Shown: in pieces, positions 45,978 through 58,427 of the stretch | Layout: each line of letters begins with the position of its first letter | Numbering within the stretch: position 1 is the first letter of the stretch | Assembly: GCF_000204055.1 (NCBI RefSeq) | Contig: NW_006768834.1 | Span: forward strand, 1-64,000 | Reading direction: 5' to 3' | Length of the DNA: 64,000 nucleotides | From: Melampsora larici-populina 98AG31 | Lineage: Eukaryota > Basidiomycota > Pucciniomycetes > Pucciniales > Melampsoraceae | The notes under the pieces: model-generated | Seen by the model: the letters and a program-made list of their open reading frames with translations, nothing else | The model's database searches: none | What the model was told of the DNA's origin: nothing | Position numbers and translations under genes: made by a program

Positions 45978-47496
45978 TTAGCTCAACTCAGATTTGACAA
46001 TTTCCCAGGATAGATCCACCGCCGCAAGAATGTCTTCCGGAAGTGGGCCTTCTTCCGATTTGGTGCAGTTCATCTCAATTTGATCAACTGAAGACGCGCC
46101 AAAGATGATGCCATCCTCGGGCTTCAGCGCAGAATGATGTTGTAGCCATCGAGCTGCCACTGACACCAAAGTTGTGTCAGGATAACCTTTCAGTGAAGCT
46201 TTGAGAATCTCCAATGCCTTGAAATAACTGTCACGAAAGTATCGTTCGCGATACTACAAAAGAGGAGCCGCCCGTAAGGATCATATCAGCGCTTGGCTGT
46301 CGACAGAAAACGAGATTCTGTCAAAAGCGGTGAAGGAATCATGACTTTGAGTATAGGGAATCATCTGTTTTGAACATACCATCACGCCTTGTCTATGGCT
46401 GGGATCGAAACGGCCACCCGGTTCAATCTGATCATCAGGCTTCGTGATCTTCCCGGCGAAAAAGCCCCCAGCTGGCAAAGGAATTCGATAAAGTTTGTAC
46501 AGACTGAAATTACAGTTAGAGCTCATCAGGACCAACCTAGCGGATTATAGAGAACCAAACGGATTCCCAAAGATCGACAGCAAGGAAAAAGCTGGGTCGA
46601 GCCATTCGAGGTCAGACTCCGTGATGTGACTGCAGGATAAAAAAAGAAAAAACCTCACCTCGGTTTCGATGGACCTGGTAATGGCATTATACATACCTTG
46701 ATAAATCGTTGGCTTGACATAGCCATTCTTGTCGCAAATTCCCCATATAATGGCTACTTCCCACGCAGCAAAATTACTGAGGCCGAGCTCTGTAAACTTT
46801 CCCTGTCGGTACAGTGCGTCGCAAGCTTTTAATGTCTCCTCGAATGGAACTGATCGATCTGGGGCGTGTAAATAAAACACGCGAAGCTTTGGCACATTGA
46901 GGGCATCCAAACTCTTATCCAGAGTCGCTCTGAGGCGGTCTGGCTTGTGATCACCCGGTTTCTGGTCGATGGAAACATGGTAACGATAAGATGAGGGATC
47001 GAACAATTTGTATATCATAGTACACGCGTAGACATACCACTGGGAAGCATTTGGAATCGATCGACAACCCCGAACAATCTAACTTGGAAAGCATCTCTTC
47101 GGTGGTCCCATCGCCATCTATCATAGGACAGGTTGAGCGGTGAGAACCAGTACATGGGACGAAGTTGAATTGGTAAGCTCACAGAGTCTTGCTGTGTCTA
47201 ACTCAGTATGCCCATGCGACCTGAACACATCAATGACTTTTTGAGCCGTACCCAAGTCATGTATCCTGCCAAAGTGTGAATATCGATACCAGACGAAGCG
47301 TTGTCAGGGTGCGAGGGGCTTAGAGTGATTCTGAGCGACCTGACCTTGAGCCAAACGCGCCCTCATTCCCGATTGTCATAGTCCTTGAGAGAGCGATGAA
47401 ATAGGTACCAACAGATTGAGTGTTGATCAGCTAAATGATGTGACATTCAACGTACCCCATGATCAAAGGTATCCTCGTTTTCTGCGTACTCGCCAT
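45978..47496 (-). CDS. AKR7-type aldo-keto reductase (aflatoxin aldehyde reductase family), 322 aa
   Basis: Model: complement(join(45978..46253, 46380..46471, 46537..46591, 46659..46961, 47038..47117, 47183..47265, 47345..47383, 47456..47496)), 323 codons, every phase fits. Start MASTQKTRIPLIMGTMTIG. The four catalytic residues of the superfamily are present: D50 and Y55 in LDTARLYGDGTTEE, K77 in SIDSKCFP, H113 in FYLHAPDRSVP. GLSNFAAWEVA, IYQGMYNAITRSIETE and YNPLAGGFFAGK place it in the AKR7 branch, NADPH-dependent reductases of aldehydes and dialdehydes in the cytosol. The C-terminal ARWLQHHSALKPEDGIIFGA is the coenzyme-binding region. Length is normal for the family (about 320-340 aa). 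There are no stops or frameshifts, so this is a functional resident gene. Confidence 0.9.
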
Positions 47497-49090
47497 TCCT
47501 CTGTCTGTGAGCATAACTGCTGTGTTAACTTCAAGAGTCAGGATTTGGACAGTTTTCTATGTGGAGGGGGGTGAGACGGTAGGTGACGGTTTGATCAAAT
47601 GTGTGGGGTCATGAACAGCTTGTCGAAGTGAACGATATATAACTGATTGTATGCCTATGACGTCAATTCGAGGATAAGATGTAAAAACCGGTCCTGAGAC
47701 TTGGACTTGTGTTTGACGGAGGCGGAAGTAGCGGCCTCTGGGAGATTGCTGGCAGCCGGCTGCTGGCACTGGCACTGGCAGTGCCAGTCACTCAAAGCCC
47801 ATGAAAGTATGGCTTCCAAAACCTTTCCCGCGTTGAATCTCGTATGGTGTCCACTCACATGACATACCCACTACACATGTGGTGATAAACAATATCACAT
47901 TTCACCAATACCGCACCAAGCCTATTCATCCAACAAAATCGAGTCTACCCATCACTAACCAAGACTGACAAGTCATGCTCATACCCGCTATGTTCGCTCC
48001 GCTCGCAATTGTCGCACTGAAGACCCAGTCTCATCTTTGGAGACCACTGTCCCGACAACTTTGGTGTGACTTTCTTGAAGGCGGGTGCTCACTGTAGAAG
48101 AGATCAAGGTTAGCTATCTTTGATTTGCCTTCTGAGACGAGGATTTCAACTGAGTTATGTGTTGCCCTTTTTTTTCTCGTGACCTGGTTGATCGCTGGGC
48201 ATACGGAGCTAAGGTCCTTTACAAAGCTGGGGCTCATGGTGCTCAACTTCATTGCGCACACGGATATCTATTATGTATGCCTACTCGCCACCGGAAGAAA
48301 CAATTATAGTCTTTTGACCGATTAATCTTGGTCTATTACATATGTCTACCAAGCTTGATAATAATCCTACCACATTTTAATTTTATATTACTTTCTGATA
48401 AAATTGATGATGTACCTGAGTTTTGATCAATTTGATTCCATAAGATTTTGATTTTTCATCTGGTTTTGAGTGATCTCGTACTTGAGTTTACTGTTTGCTT
48501 CAGTTTTTTTTCAAAAGACCAGTGCGAGAATGCTGGGAGCAACTGGTGTATTAGTCAAGATAGATGATGGTGGTGAGGGGGAATCGTCCTGGCTATACTT
48601 CTCCCGAGAGCCTTCAACCAGCTCTTATGTGATGGGGGTTTCAGGGCGCATGTGGTGCGAGTGAAGTTGTTGTGCAATTGATTTGGAGGGATTTCACGGA
48701 GGGGTGAAATCTTGGGGAAAGGGGTAAGTACCTGGCACTGGCAGTAGTGCCAGTAATCTCCCGAAGGCCGGGTGTTCCCGACGGAGGAGAGCTGGTGCTT
48801 GGTCGTTATGGGTATAGGCGGGTCCATGTTTGACTCCACGATTTTACGTGCAGCGCTTCTTTCCAAATTCCATCACACTGACGGTCACATGCCAGATCAG
48901 ACCAGATCACTCTCGTTTCGCTTCCTGCACATCAAATCACACATCGATGTCACCCCAGCCCAAGACGTCCGCTTCAATGTGGAAAGACCAGGTTGGTTAA
49001 AATCCGATTTTCACGCCTTCGCTCGCGAAGCTATTAGGCTTACTCCTGAACCATTTGGCACGCGGCTTGGTCAAATGAATCGGTCAATAG
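47497..49090. other. Intergenic; inverted GGCACTGGCAGTGCC motifs; probable 5' exon of next gene
   Basis: CTGGCACTGGCAGTGCCAG-like palindromes occur near 47763-47788 and 48729-48752 and might be ends of a MITE. The sequence between has no supported gene. The start of the RPAP3-like gene should lie between about 48770 and 49090 (an exon ending in phase 0 before the acceptor GTCAATAG at 49090), but I cannot choose among the candidate frames. Confidence 0.4.
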
Positions 49091-50766
49091 GGAAATGCCG
49101 CCTTTAAAAGCGCGAAATATGAACTTGCCATCGAACACTACACAGCCGCGATGAAGTCGGATCCTTCAGATCATGTGTTGCCGTGTAATAGAGCTATGGC
49201 TCGTTTGAAGCTGGAGCAGTATGTCAACCTTGGTTTCCTAAGCCGACGAAATATGCCTGTGCACCTAAATTGACCACTTGGTCGGGACACTCCAGATGGA
49301 AATTGGCAGAACAGGATGGCTCTCGATCATTGAATTTACTGCCTACTCCCAATTGTAAAGCTCACTTTCGCCGTGGTCTTGCAAGGAAAGGCATGAAGAG
49401 GTGGGCAGAGGCAAAACAAGGTGAGAGGCGCTGAATGTCAGGACGCAAACATCATTATTCATATCTTGACTAACCATGGCCAACTTCCTCCGTTTCGGTA
49501 ACCAGATTTCGAGGCTGCTTATACGATTGAGCCATCCAATGCAAGTATCGCAACCGAACTAGCATTCGTAAAGTCCCAACTTGAACCCACAGCCACAGAT
49601 GTAAGATTGTGGGATGATATCTCTCACTATAACCTTCGCAAGCTGATGAAAATCGGCAACGCATCATGTCGCATTAGCCAGACCCTTCAAGTCGAGGTAA
49701 AGTTGTGGGTCCCTCATCCAATCCTACGCCATCTTCGCTTAGCTCTTCGTCAAGTTGTCCCCCCATCTCAGTCACATCTACATCCCTTGACGAACCATCT
49801 ACATCTTCAATCTCACAAACTTCAGCTCTCCTCGGTCAATCGACTCAAATCCTAAATGGAGATTCGCCCGGGCTGAATCTGATTCGTGAGGTGTCTACCA
49901 GGCGGTTTGACCCCTCAAAAAAGTCTGAAAAGGCTTCTGAAACACCGACATCTACACTGAATTCTTTCAGTACCCTCAAAGATATCCGAAAGAAGAAAGA
50001 AAATGGAGGGTACTCTTTTACAAAGCGAGACGATGCCAATGTTTCATTCACTGCGAGCTCTTCTCCGAAGGCAACCAAGACTAGCTTACCGATGGTACGG
50101 GATGACATCAGAACGACATCACAGACAGCGTTCCCCCCTTCATCGCCCGTTTACTCATTTTCTGAACTAGAGCGCCAGTGGGGAATGTCCGCTCGGCCTG
50201 ATGCTCGCTGGTGTATTCTCAAAGTTCGTTTGTCGGCTATGAACTTCCTGGGATCATTCGAGAAACATCATTCACTGATATTGTAACATTTTCTTGTGGT
50301 ATAGGGCATACACGCCGCACATTTACCTACTATCTTCGGTGAGCATTTGGAACCAAACTTCCTTGATCAGATGATCGAAGCGTTTGAGGTACCACAGAGG
50401 TGCGTATTTTCTACTCCACTTGTATTTTCAGCAACGTTGGGGCTGAGCCGATTTTCTGGCTACGATGGGACTCAGATCGGGGACTCAACCAGACTTGGCG
50501 CAAGCAGCAAGGTTAATAGAAGGATTAAACGGTGTTTCAAGATTGAAAACTTTAACCATGTTCCTCACCTCAGAGCAAAAGGAAGGTCAGTTGGAACCCA
50601 TATCCTGACATATGATACCTTGCTTTACATGAGTTGTATTCTGAGTTAATCGAGTTTCTGTACTGCTCCCTATCGACAACCTCCAGTGATTAAAGAACTA
50701 CTCGCAAGGTATGAAAGCATTGGTCCCGAAAAGCAAAACATTTCATTGTCCAATTGGGATTTGTGA
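49091..50766 (+). CDS. RPAP3-like TPR co-chaperone (R2TP complex), 5' end not resolved
   Basis: Exons: 49091..49218, 49296..49420, 49506..49600, 49678..50223, 50305..50399, 50512..50585, 50687..50766; 381 codons, all phases agree. The TPR block opens GNAAFKSAKYELAIEHYTAA and continues NRAMARLKLEQWKLAEQD, NCKAHFRRGLARKGMKRWAE, DFEAAYTIEPSNASIATELA. This is a TPR clamp of the kind that binds HSP90/HSP70 tails. A Ser/Thr/Pro-rich linker follows. The end is an RPAP3 C-terminal domain: YSFSELERQW, IHAAHLPTIFGEHLEPNFLD, EGLNGVSRLKTLTMFLTSEQ, VIKELLARY, which contacts RUVBL1/2. R2TP assembles RNA polymerase II, snoRNPs and PIKKs. The frame is intact. First coding exon(s) upstream of 49091 are missing from this model. 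Confidence 0.8.
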
Positions 50767-51523
50767 CTCTGAGTAGTTCTCACAATTGACCATGGTTTTA
50801 CTTGTAATTTGCGCGTGAACGAGTACCTACCGAGTAGTTGAAGATGAGAAACTTCAGGGCTTTGGCTTATAGTTTCTCAATATATCCACCTAGACTCGCG
50901 CAGTTAGCTAGTTGGTGTCTAACCGACTCAGATTGGACTAGACTTGATTTGGGGCTTGCAGACTCTCGGCAAAGGAGAACGGATATGCCTGACATACATC
51001 TAAGCCTCAAAGGACGTCCGACTACCCATCATGGAGTAGGCTGGTAAAGTTTCTCCTTGCACAAGATTGTCATGGCAAGCAGCTACGTATATACACTATA
51101 CTCAGATTGCGATATGTTGAACGTTCAGAAGCATTTGACGCCATTTCAACATAGGGTTGCATAAGCATTGAAGAGATCATATAATTATTTGTGCTGGGAA
51201 GATTTAATTTCGTGACTGATGAGAGGTGCATTGATAGAACAATGATAAGCTAATAATGTTAATGCATATGACGCGCTTCTTGAACATTGCTATCATTTAT
51301 TACCCTTTTCCCCCAATTTTATGAATCCATTGGATGACCATAAACTTATACACTTCAATCCTCTCCTAAAGTCTTTCCTTTCATTGTGTTAAGGGATCTG
51401 ATGAGAAGTATGTTGACCTATGTTGACGACCAAAGTAGACGACAGACGCAAGTTCGAAGAAACTCGAAAAACAAGTACCCCAATGATTTCTCAGCTGACA
51501 CTGTCGCGATGTCATCATTGTGC
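50767..51523. other. Intergenic, no gene seen
   Basis: 3' flanks of the RPAP3-like gene and of the minus-strand gene that follows. No frame with credible splice sites or domain. Confidence 0.5.
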
Positions 51524-53128
51524 TCATATCCGCAGACATCGCGCATTAGCCCCGAATGGGGTCTCGAAAGACGTGGGCTTTCCTGAAAGCAAAGGTTTGT
51601 TTGTGCCGCAGATTTCCATGAACTCTCGCTTGGGCGCCCTGCCGTGGTTTGGCCGTCGATTCAGGTCGAACACAACAGGCTTCATAAGGGATGCTCTCAT
51701 CTCCGAAAAACGATCACCCATGGGTTTGGCTTTGTCCTTCTGATGTAATTGACTAGGGTAGTTGAATCTGATTTTCGATGATGTTTGATACCCAGCTGAG
51801 TCTTTACCTGGGCTATCTAGTCTTCTTCTCTTGTCATTTCGCCCCATCTGGGGAGAGCCGATATCGCAATCTGGTCGGAGGGGTGATCTCTTGCCGCGAG
51901 TTATCGCTGGCTTCAGAGGAGTGGATGTCCAAAAAGGACCGTCTTCCAGGGACATTGATTCGAATGAACGCAATGGGCTCGGCAGTGACTCGAATTCAGC
52001 TAGTCTTCCTTTACGTTTTAACTGGGACGCGTGGCGGGTCAGTCCATAGTCTTGCAGAGGAGAACAATCAAAATCGATGTGCTCCAACTTCGGATTAGAT
52101 TGCAGATGATTACGAGAGGTCCCTGCCCGTTGGTTTAGAGTGCCGAGAGAGCGACGGGGGGCGACGGCGTCCCATATCAATTTATGACCTCTACCTGCAC
52201 ATCGAATGGGAAGACGCTTGGGTCTATGGCGGGGTGGTGGTGTGGTGAACTCATCGTAAACGCGAATTGCCATAGCTAGTGCTCCTCTATAGACATCATG
52301 ACAACATTGATAGTTTTTTGTCAGGCTTAATATCTTCACAGGAAAAAAATCAAGGGGAGTGAAGAAGATTACGTGCCGTTAGCTTGCACTTATCGCAGAA
52401 CACTAAGAAGTTCGCTTCAGAGCAGGACTTCGAATAAAAGAAGATACAAAATTTAATCGGTTGAATGCAGTGAAGGCTGAGGATTCTGGAAACCCCATCC
52501 AAGATTCCACAATTTGTACTATAATATGGCCAGATCTCCTCTACCTCCGATTCCGATGGGCGGATGGATATGAGAATTAGTACATGCGCAGACAAGTCCC
52601 GGACATGAAGCAGTTCGTCTAGCCAACCAGTTGTCGTAAGAGACTCTTGACCAATGTCCGTGGTTTCAAGGGTTTCGCTCTGCAGCTTATCGGAAATTGT
52701 TAAACTTTGGATTTTATCACTCCTCAGTGAGATTTCGAAAATACGAAACGCAATGATCCAGCAATCACATTCGTGCCATCAGACTGTTCCAGGGGACTCG
52801 GGGCGATTGACTTCATTAGATTGCCCAGCTGTCCGCTACCTTCACAGCTCGAATATCTCGTGCACTCAGGAGGAGCTTCAGAAAACGTGAGCTTTCTTGC
52901 TTCTTGTGCCGAGTAAGAACATTTCTAATTCGTATGAAACGCACGGTGTGCTTCGTTGCTCGTCTGCGCTGATCCAATTCTGGTGGCAGCCATTTTTCAT
53001 CAACCTCAACTGATAGTACTGACAAGAATCAATCACGGATCTCGATGTGCCTGCGAGCCACGTCACTTACGACGAATCAGTTCATCAAGACTTTGAAGAG
53101 CACCTTCCAAATTGCCAATTGCCTCCAT
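51524..53128 (-). CDS. Unidentified Ser/Pro-rich basic protein, intron structure partly resolved
   Basis: The minus strand carries a probable first exon 53128..53071 (MEAIGNLEGALQSLDELIR, GTAAGT donor). A second begins 53018 (LLSVEVDEKWLPPELDQRRR). The last, long exon ends at 51524 and has no stop for about 270 codons up to 52339. That exon contains VYDEFTTPPPRHRPKRLPIR, five Ser-Pro sites in basic context (SPLQD, SPLRSF, SPLRPD, SPQMG, SPGKD) and RNDKRRRLDSPGK, a likely nuclear signal; it ends GANARCLRI. The joints between about 52820 and 52330 are not clear. The clustered CDK-type SP sites and the small helical N-terminus suggest a nuclear or cell-cycle protein, but no family is recognised. 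Confidence 0.45.
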
Positions 53129-53564
53129 ATGCTTGCCGCAGGAAATTTTGCGCGTGCAGCAATAGACAGTGCTATGAGATGTCAAAGGGCTTCTGATGGT
53201 CAAATAGGGTTTTCAAGTGTTCAAATGGAGTAGTTGTTGTTATCAAGTAGCGCTTCCTGTGATCTTGAACTACTGCTGGAAGGAGGGAATTTCGAGCCGA
53301 AAAGGACGCGGGTGTGAAACATATCCGATCCGCGACACCTCACAATCTCGGATAATGGGAAGCTCAAATCCATCAGCTCAGCTTTTGAGAAACCAACAAG
53401 CTCAAAAGTTTTCCGCTTGACTCTACATACATATCAGTCTGACGCCTCCACTCGAGTCCCTCACCTGTAATTCGAATTAAATCTTGGGATCACAGAGACT
53501 TATCCGACATCGCAGCTTGACCCTCTGACCGAACTTCAATCATCGACCGAGCTGGATCAGCGAC

Positions 53565-56500
53565 ATGCCTCAGACAGTCAATTCTCTGTGGGCGAGTTGG
53601 GTTCAAAAAGCGGCGAACGATGCTGTCGCCAATGGACGAAGGGAGGCTGATTCATATAAGGGAGCTGCTAGGGCGATTGGGGCACATCATATCAAGCTCG
53701 TACACCCTTCAGAGGCATTGGCACTGAAAGGTGTTGGACCTAAGACTGTAGCCATCATTGCTTCACGTTTGCGAGACTATTGCGAAGAAAACAACCTGGA
53801 ATTCCCGGCTACACGTGAGCGAACAAATCATCATTCTCATTTTTGCTTCGTCCTCGCGCTGATCCTATCTTGATCAGCTCCCCGAGCAAATGCAGGCCGC
53901 CAAAAACGCGCGATATCAAATGGAGCCCCTGCTCCATCCGCCAAACGAACGGCAGCCGCACCAGGCCGCCGGAGCAACCCATACGCGCTGACTGCTGAAG
54001 AGATGGCTTTGGATGATGATTCAGAAGATGATAACCCTCTACCGAGTTGTTCTACTAAATCCGCTACTCGCAATCGATTTCCATCCGCCAAACGAACGGC
54101 AGCCGCACTAGGCCGCCGGAGCAACCCATACGCGCTAACTGCTGAGGAGATGGCTTTGGATGATGATTCAGAAGATGAAAACCCTTTAGCGAGTTGCTCT
54201 ACTAACTCCGCTGCTCGCAATCGATTGTCCGATGCCAATCCCCGATCCAAATCACGGACTAGAAAAGAATACATACCTGGGTCCCGGACAGGCGGGTGGG
54301 GGATTCTTATTGCTTTGTATTTTGCTCATGATGACGCTTTCCCTTCAAATGATCTTACCAAGGAAGAAATCATTCAGACCGCTCAAGAATTTTGTGATTC
54401 AAGCTATACAATACCAGCAGCTAGAGGAGGAGGGGCTGGCAATAGCGGTAATTTTACAGCCTGGTCGAATATGTCAGTGTTGTACTCGTTGCCCTCGTCT
54501 GATAACTCCTTGTCAACTTGAAGCGCTGAAACCTATCTCATTGTGACGTTCCAGGAAGAAATTGAAGGAGGAAGGCTTGGTACTCGGTCTCAATGGACGG
54601 CCAGCCAAGTGGACTCTAACACGGCAAGGCCTAACCCTGGCACGTGCGGTAGCTCGACAAGCAGCACTTCCTCAGCTTGAGATCAATGAGGAGACTTTAC
54701 CCATTGGTCCACAACGTGCACCTCTTTCACCGCATACTTCGAGCCAATCTATGGCCGGGAGTTGTCAAAATAGAAAGTCGCAAGTCGAATCAGTAGGTCC
54801 AGCTAGCCAGAATTTGGATCGTGCCACTCCTCAAAGCCGTTCTGCACCTCCAGCGCGTGTCGGAAGTGGGATAAGTTGCTCGAATGCTGGGTCCGATCCA
54901 AATGACGCACGATTCAGCTTCACTTATCTTGATCCGGGTAAGGGCTATTACCTTATGTGAATGTTATAAATCTGTATGCATATATAACGACCAGTTTTAC
55001 TGAATATTCTCCTTGTGTTGATCAATCGAAAGAATCTCGTCATGTTCGGTCACGCGGTGAAGCAGACACCAAGATGGATGCGAAGACTTTTGATACCCTG
55101 TATAAAGTGGAATTTCCGCAAAGCCAATCCTCACACCAGTTCAAACGCAACGCAATTATCGAGGATTTCATCGCTGAACCGAACTTGCGCCCACCCACCA
55201 GAATCGGTTGGATGTTCAGCAGTAAAGCGGTTCCGACATGTCCAGGCTTACCGATATCGAAAGCGGCATCGGAGGTCCCGAAGTCATATCCATCGACCAG
55301 CGCCAGTGTTTTACCTAGGGTGAATACATCACATATGGACACTGCAACTTGTCCTGCGCTGGCAACTCGTGTTGCGCCCCAACCTCCTGTATCTCGCTTT
55401 GAAAAGATGGCCCAAGCAGCCGAAGCAAGACTTCGGGCGACTGACTCATGTGTCCAGCCGTTGTTCCGGCTTCCCAGCGCTATCGATTTTTCATCATCTC
55501 CAGCGGGCGCTACTGCCCCAGGCAAGTGGTTTTTGCATGTATATACAACTCTTCCGATCCCCTTTTCTAACGTACGTTACTGCGGGAGTTAGATCCATCC
55601 GGATCGAGTTCAACTCGATCTCAGTTTTTCGATCGAATAAACCCTCAAGAGTGGCAAGCTGGGACGTATGACATTCGCCTGCTACTGGATCATCGAGAAT
55701 TGAAGTCCACTGACGACCGGTCAGCTTTCTTCGACCTATGTCAAGCGGAGGCTCTAAAGCTGGCAAATAGAAAGGAGGCTGCAATCGTGGTAGAGCAACG
55801 CGTACTTCCTGTTGGAGATGCTCTCTGGATTGCTGTTCACAAAGTGACTGGAGAAGAGGTGGTTCTGGATAGTATAGTCGAACGCAAGCGACTTGATGAT
55901 CTCTGTACCAGCATTCACGATGATCGCTATCACGAGCAAAAGGTACTTGATCGTTTTGATCTCACCAAACGACCGTACTCGTCTTATAGATATGCCTTGG
56001 AATCTTGATGCAAGGACCTGGTTGCCTGACACCGTAAACTCGTTTGTTCTCCTCGCTCCTATAGGCACGCTTGAAAAAGTCGGGATTGAAAGACATCATC
56101 TATCTCGTTGAGAACTATAATCAAAAAGCCAATCAAGTTAAATTCGGACAGATGATACAGACGGCAAAAGCGGAAGTCATGGTATTGAATGATTGTCACT
56201 TGGAATTGACAGATGACTGGAGGGCGTCCGTGAGATATCTGATCATGCGAAGTCGCGTGATCTTTGAAGTTCATCAAGTAAGCCTACTCAACTATATTTT
56301 AGGACTGCTTGAAATGTCTAACGGAGCATTCATTCTCTACTCTCATGACGTCCAGAACCTCGATCTTTGGGTGATTCCAGATGATAAGATCGACAGAGCT
56401 TCATATCTTTCAACCTTGAGCACTCTTCGCAAATCACACCCCAGTCATTACTGGGTATCATCCTACCCCTCCTTTGAGAAACTCAACGACAAGTCAGCCA

Positions 56501-56775
56501 ATCTGAATGTTCGTCAGATCTGGGCGCGTATGGCTTTTTGCATCAGTGGAATGAGTGCTGAAAAGGTAGATAGCCTTGTTAAGCGCTGGGAATCTCCCAG
56601 GACATTTTGGGATGCCTATAAGGAACATCGGATTTCTTCATCAACCCAGGTACAGGAATGGAGTTGGATCCAAGATGCAAATGAGTCCGAGTTCCGGCGG
56701 ATTACACCCAGTCTGTGCAAAAAGATTTGGGATATTTTTAATTCATCAGAATATGATGCACAGGATGGAGTCTGA
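53565..56775 (+). CDS. MUS81: MUS81 structure-selective endonuclease subunit, 7 exons, 899 aa
   Basis: Model: join(53565..53814, 53878..54472, 54555..54937, 55033..55521, 55593..55942, 56065..56277, 56356..56775), 900 codons, phases all fit. The N-terminal helix-hairpin-helix region reads ANPLxx-like [16 protein letters not shown] and [18 protein letters not shown] duplicated 49-residue linker follows, then a winged helix ([31 protein letters not shown]). The ERCC4 nuclease starts near residue 590 ([20 protein letters not shown]) with the catalytic VERKRLDDL at about 669. The tandem HhH end is [18 protein letters not shown]. With EME1 it cuts 3' flaps and stalled-fork or Holliday-type junctions. 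It is long compared with yeast (632) or human (551), the excess being linker. The exon 4 donor is GCAAGT (GC-AG intron). Fully intact. Confidence 0.92.
53934..54227. repeat. In-frame 147-bp tandem duplication in MUS81
   Basis: Two 147-bp copies (53934-54080 and 54081-54227) encode [20 protein letters not shown].. and [20 protein letters not shown].. (49 residues each, few differences), including acidic [11 protein letters not shown]. The duplication lengthens the linker between the HhH and winged-helix domains. Confidence 0.9.
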
Positions 56776-58427
56776 TGATTGTAGGTGTCACCCGACATCT
56801 TGTGTTTTCACTATGGTGGTATATTCTCTACTTTTTGATCAGACTTATACCAACTTGCAGATACTACAAGATATCAAGCTGTGAAACATTTCTTCTTAAT
56901 ACTTCCAAAATACTCTTGTGCCTTACTAGATATCATCGTTATGTTAAACTCTGGCCTCCGGAGACACCTAGACAGGGCAGAACATATGTGAAGGAAATCG
57001 AACCATTTAAGTGGAGGTCACATCAAGATCCAATACTCTCCAACCAAAGAGTACAATGCCAATGGCAAGAGAACTGACCGAGATAATTTCCTAGTATGTT
57101 GATAAGAACTTGGAAAGCGTGACGAAAAAGGAAATGACAAGGAGTGTAAACTGGAGTCGTTGCAACGAGTTAGTTCTCCAAATCATCGGACAGCTACATA
57201 TGCTCGTTATACCCAGTAAACAAGAGATGCAGCATAACAAGTTCCATATGCCGCTCATGTATCGGGCCAAATGCACCTTTGGACGTCTCCGGATGACTTT
57301 CACGGCGAGTTGGAGGTCGATGAATAAGTCACAATTCATGGGTAAGTACATCTTTTGCATGGTCGACTTCAATTGGTCAGGATCTTGATGCGTTACAAAT
57401 CCCCCCATGTGGAATCTTGACATCGACCGAAGGTGATCACCGGTGTGATCGACTTGATTATACGAACTGCCACTTCTCCTCTGAAGTTGGTTGCGTCGCA
57501 ACGCGGCAACCAGCTTGTAAGGGCGACTCCGCTGTCAACCGTTTCAGGTCATTGATTACAACCTCATATCCGAATGACGTGTGCTCTGCGAGCATGAAGT
57601 GTGCATTCAACTCTTTAGATGGCAGGTATCGAGCATCGAGGGACCTGTGGTTAAACAAGTTTGCAACTTATTGTGAGAGCACAATCGTTAATCTATTCCC
57701 ACATCAACGGGATTGCAAAGTTTCTCGGAATGATGCACCTCTGACCAATCAGACGGATCAATCAGGCGTTGTGAGCATCTTGGATTCATTATGAAGTTTA
57801 GAGGCGATGGGCCTCCTAAGGAATTCACGTGGTGAAGGTTTGTTATAAGTGGTCTTGAGACGATCCTCATAAAAGACCGCAGTGTGCCCAAATCGTCCTA
57901 TCACTACCTAAGGACATTCCAAAACTTCAAACGCCTGTGACTTTTCCACCATTACAAATTATCCCTGTGACTTTTCCACCATTACAAATTATCGTACGAT
58001 GTTGATCATCTTTAAATCATTATGTTTATTTGGTAAGTGTCGTAAATAAACAAAACCCAGGGGTAGCTAGTCAGCTGATCGTAACACGAATTGAATAGGT
58101 ATCATTATCGGAGACATGAAAGCATTGTCAAAAGAAGACCTCGCCACCCGGTATGACCAAAAAATTCTGGCTTCTCTGCTACTACGATTTTCACCCAGCT
58201 CTAACCTAGTCTTGATGACTTTTTGAATTGTGTTTACATGTTCATTTGCCTCGTTCATTAGATCTGAATCAGCACTTCTTACCCGGTCGAGTGAGTGGGG
58301 TATGTCAATCGATACAAAACGCCTCAGACGAAGAACATTCGGTAAACATGGTAAGAATTTTCATCTTAGATCAAGAATCTGGGCTTGTGCAAAAGCTGAT
58401 GTGCCATGCACGGTATGTAATTTGAAG
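56776..58427. other. Intergenic or unresolved; 29-bp duplication at 57937-57995
   Basis: Open frames exist on both strands at 57091-57794, with no domain I know and no convincing splice plan, so I do not call a gene. CTGTGACTTTTCCACCATTA plus CAAATTATC is present twice in tandem near 57937. The upstream exon(s) of the next gene, probably including a signal peptide or start, should lie within 58100-58420. Confidence 0.4.

Noticed and set aside
57091..57794. Convergent frames of 125-136 codons on both strands
   Set aside because: Neither starts at a credible ATG with splice partners nor shows a domain; they overlap each other and lack independent support.
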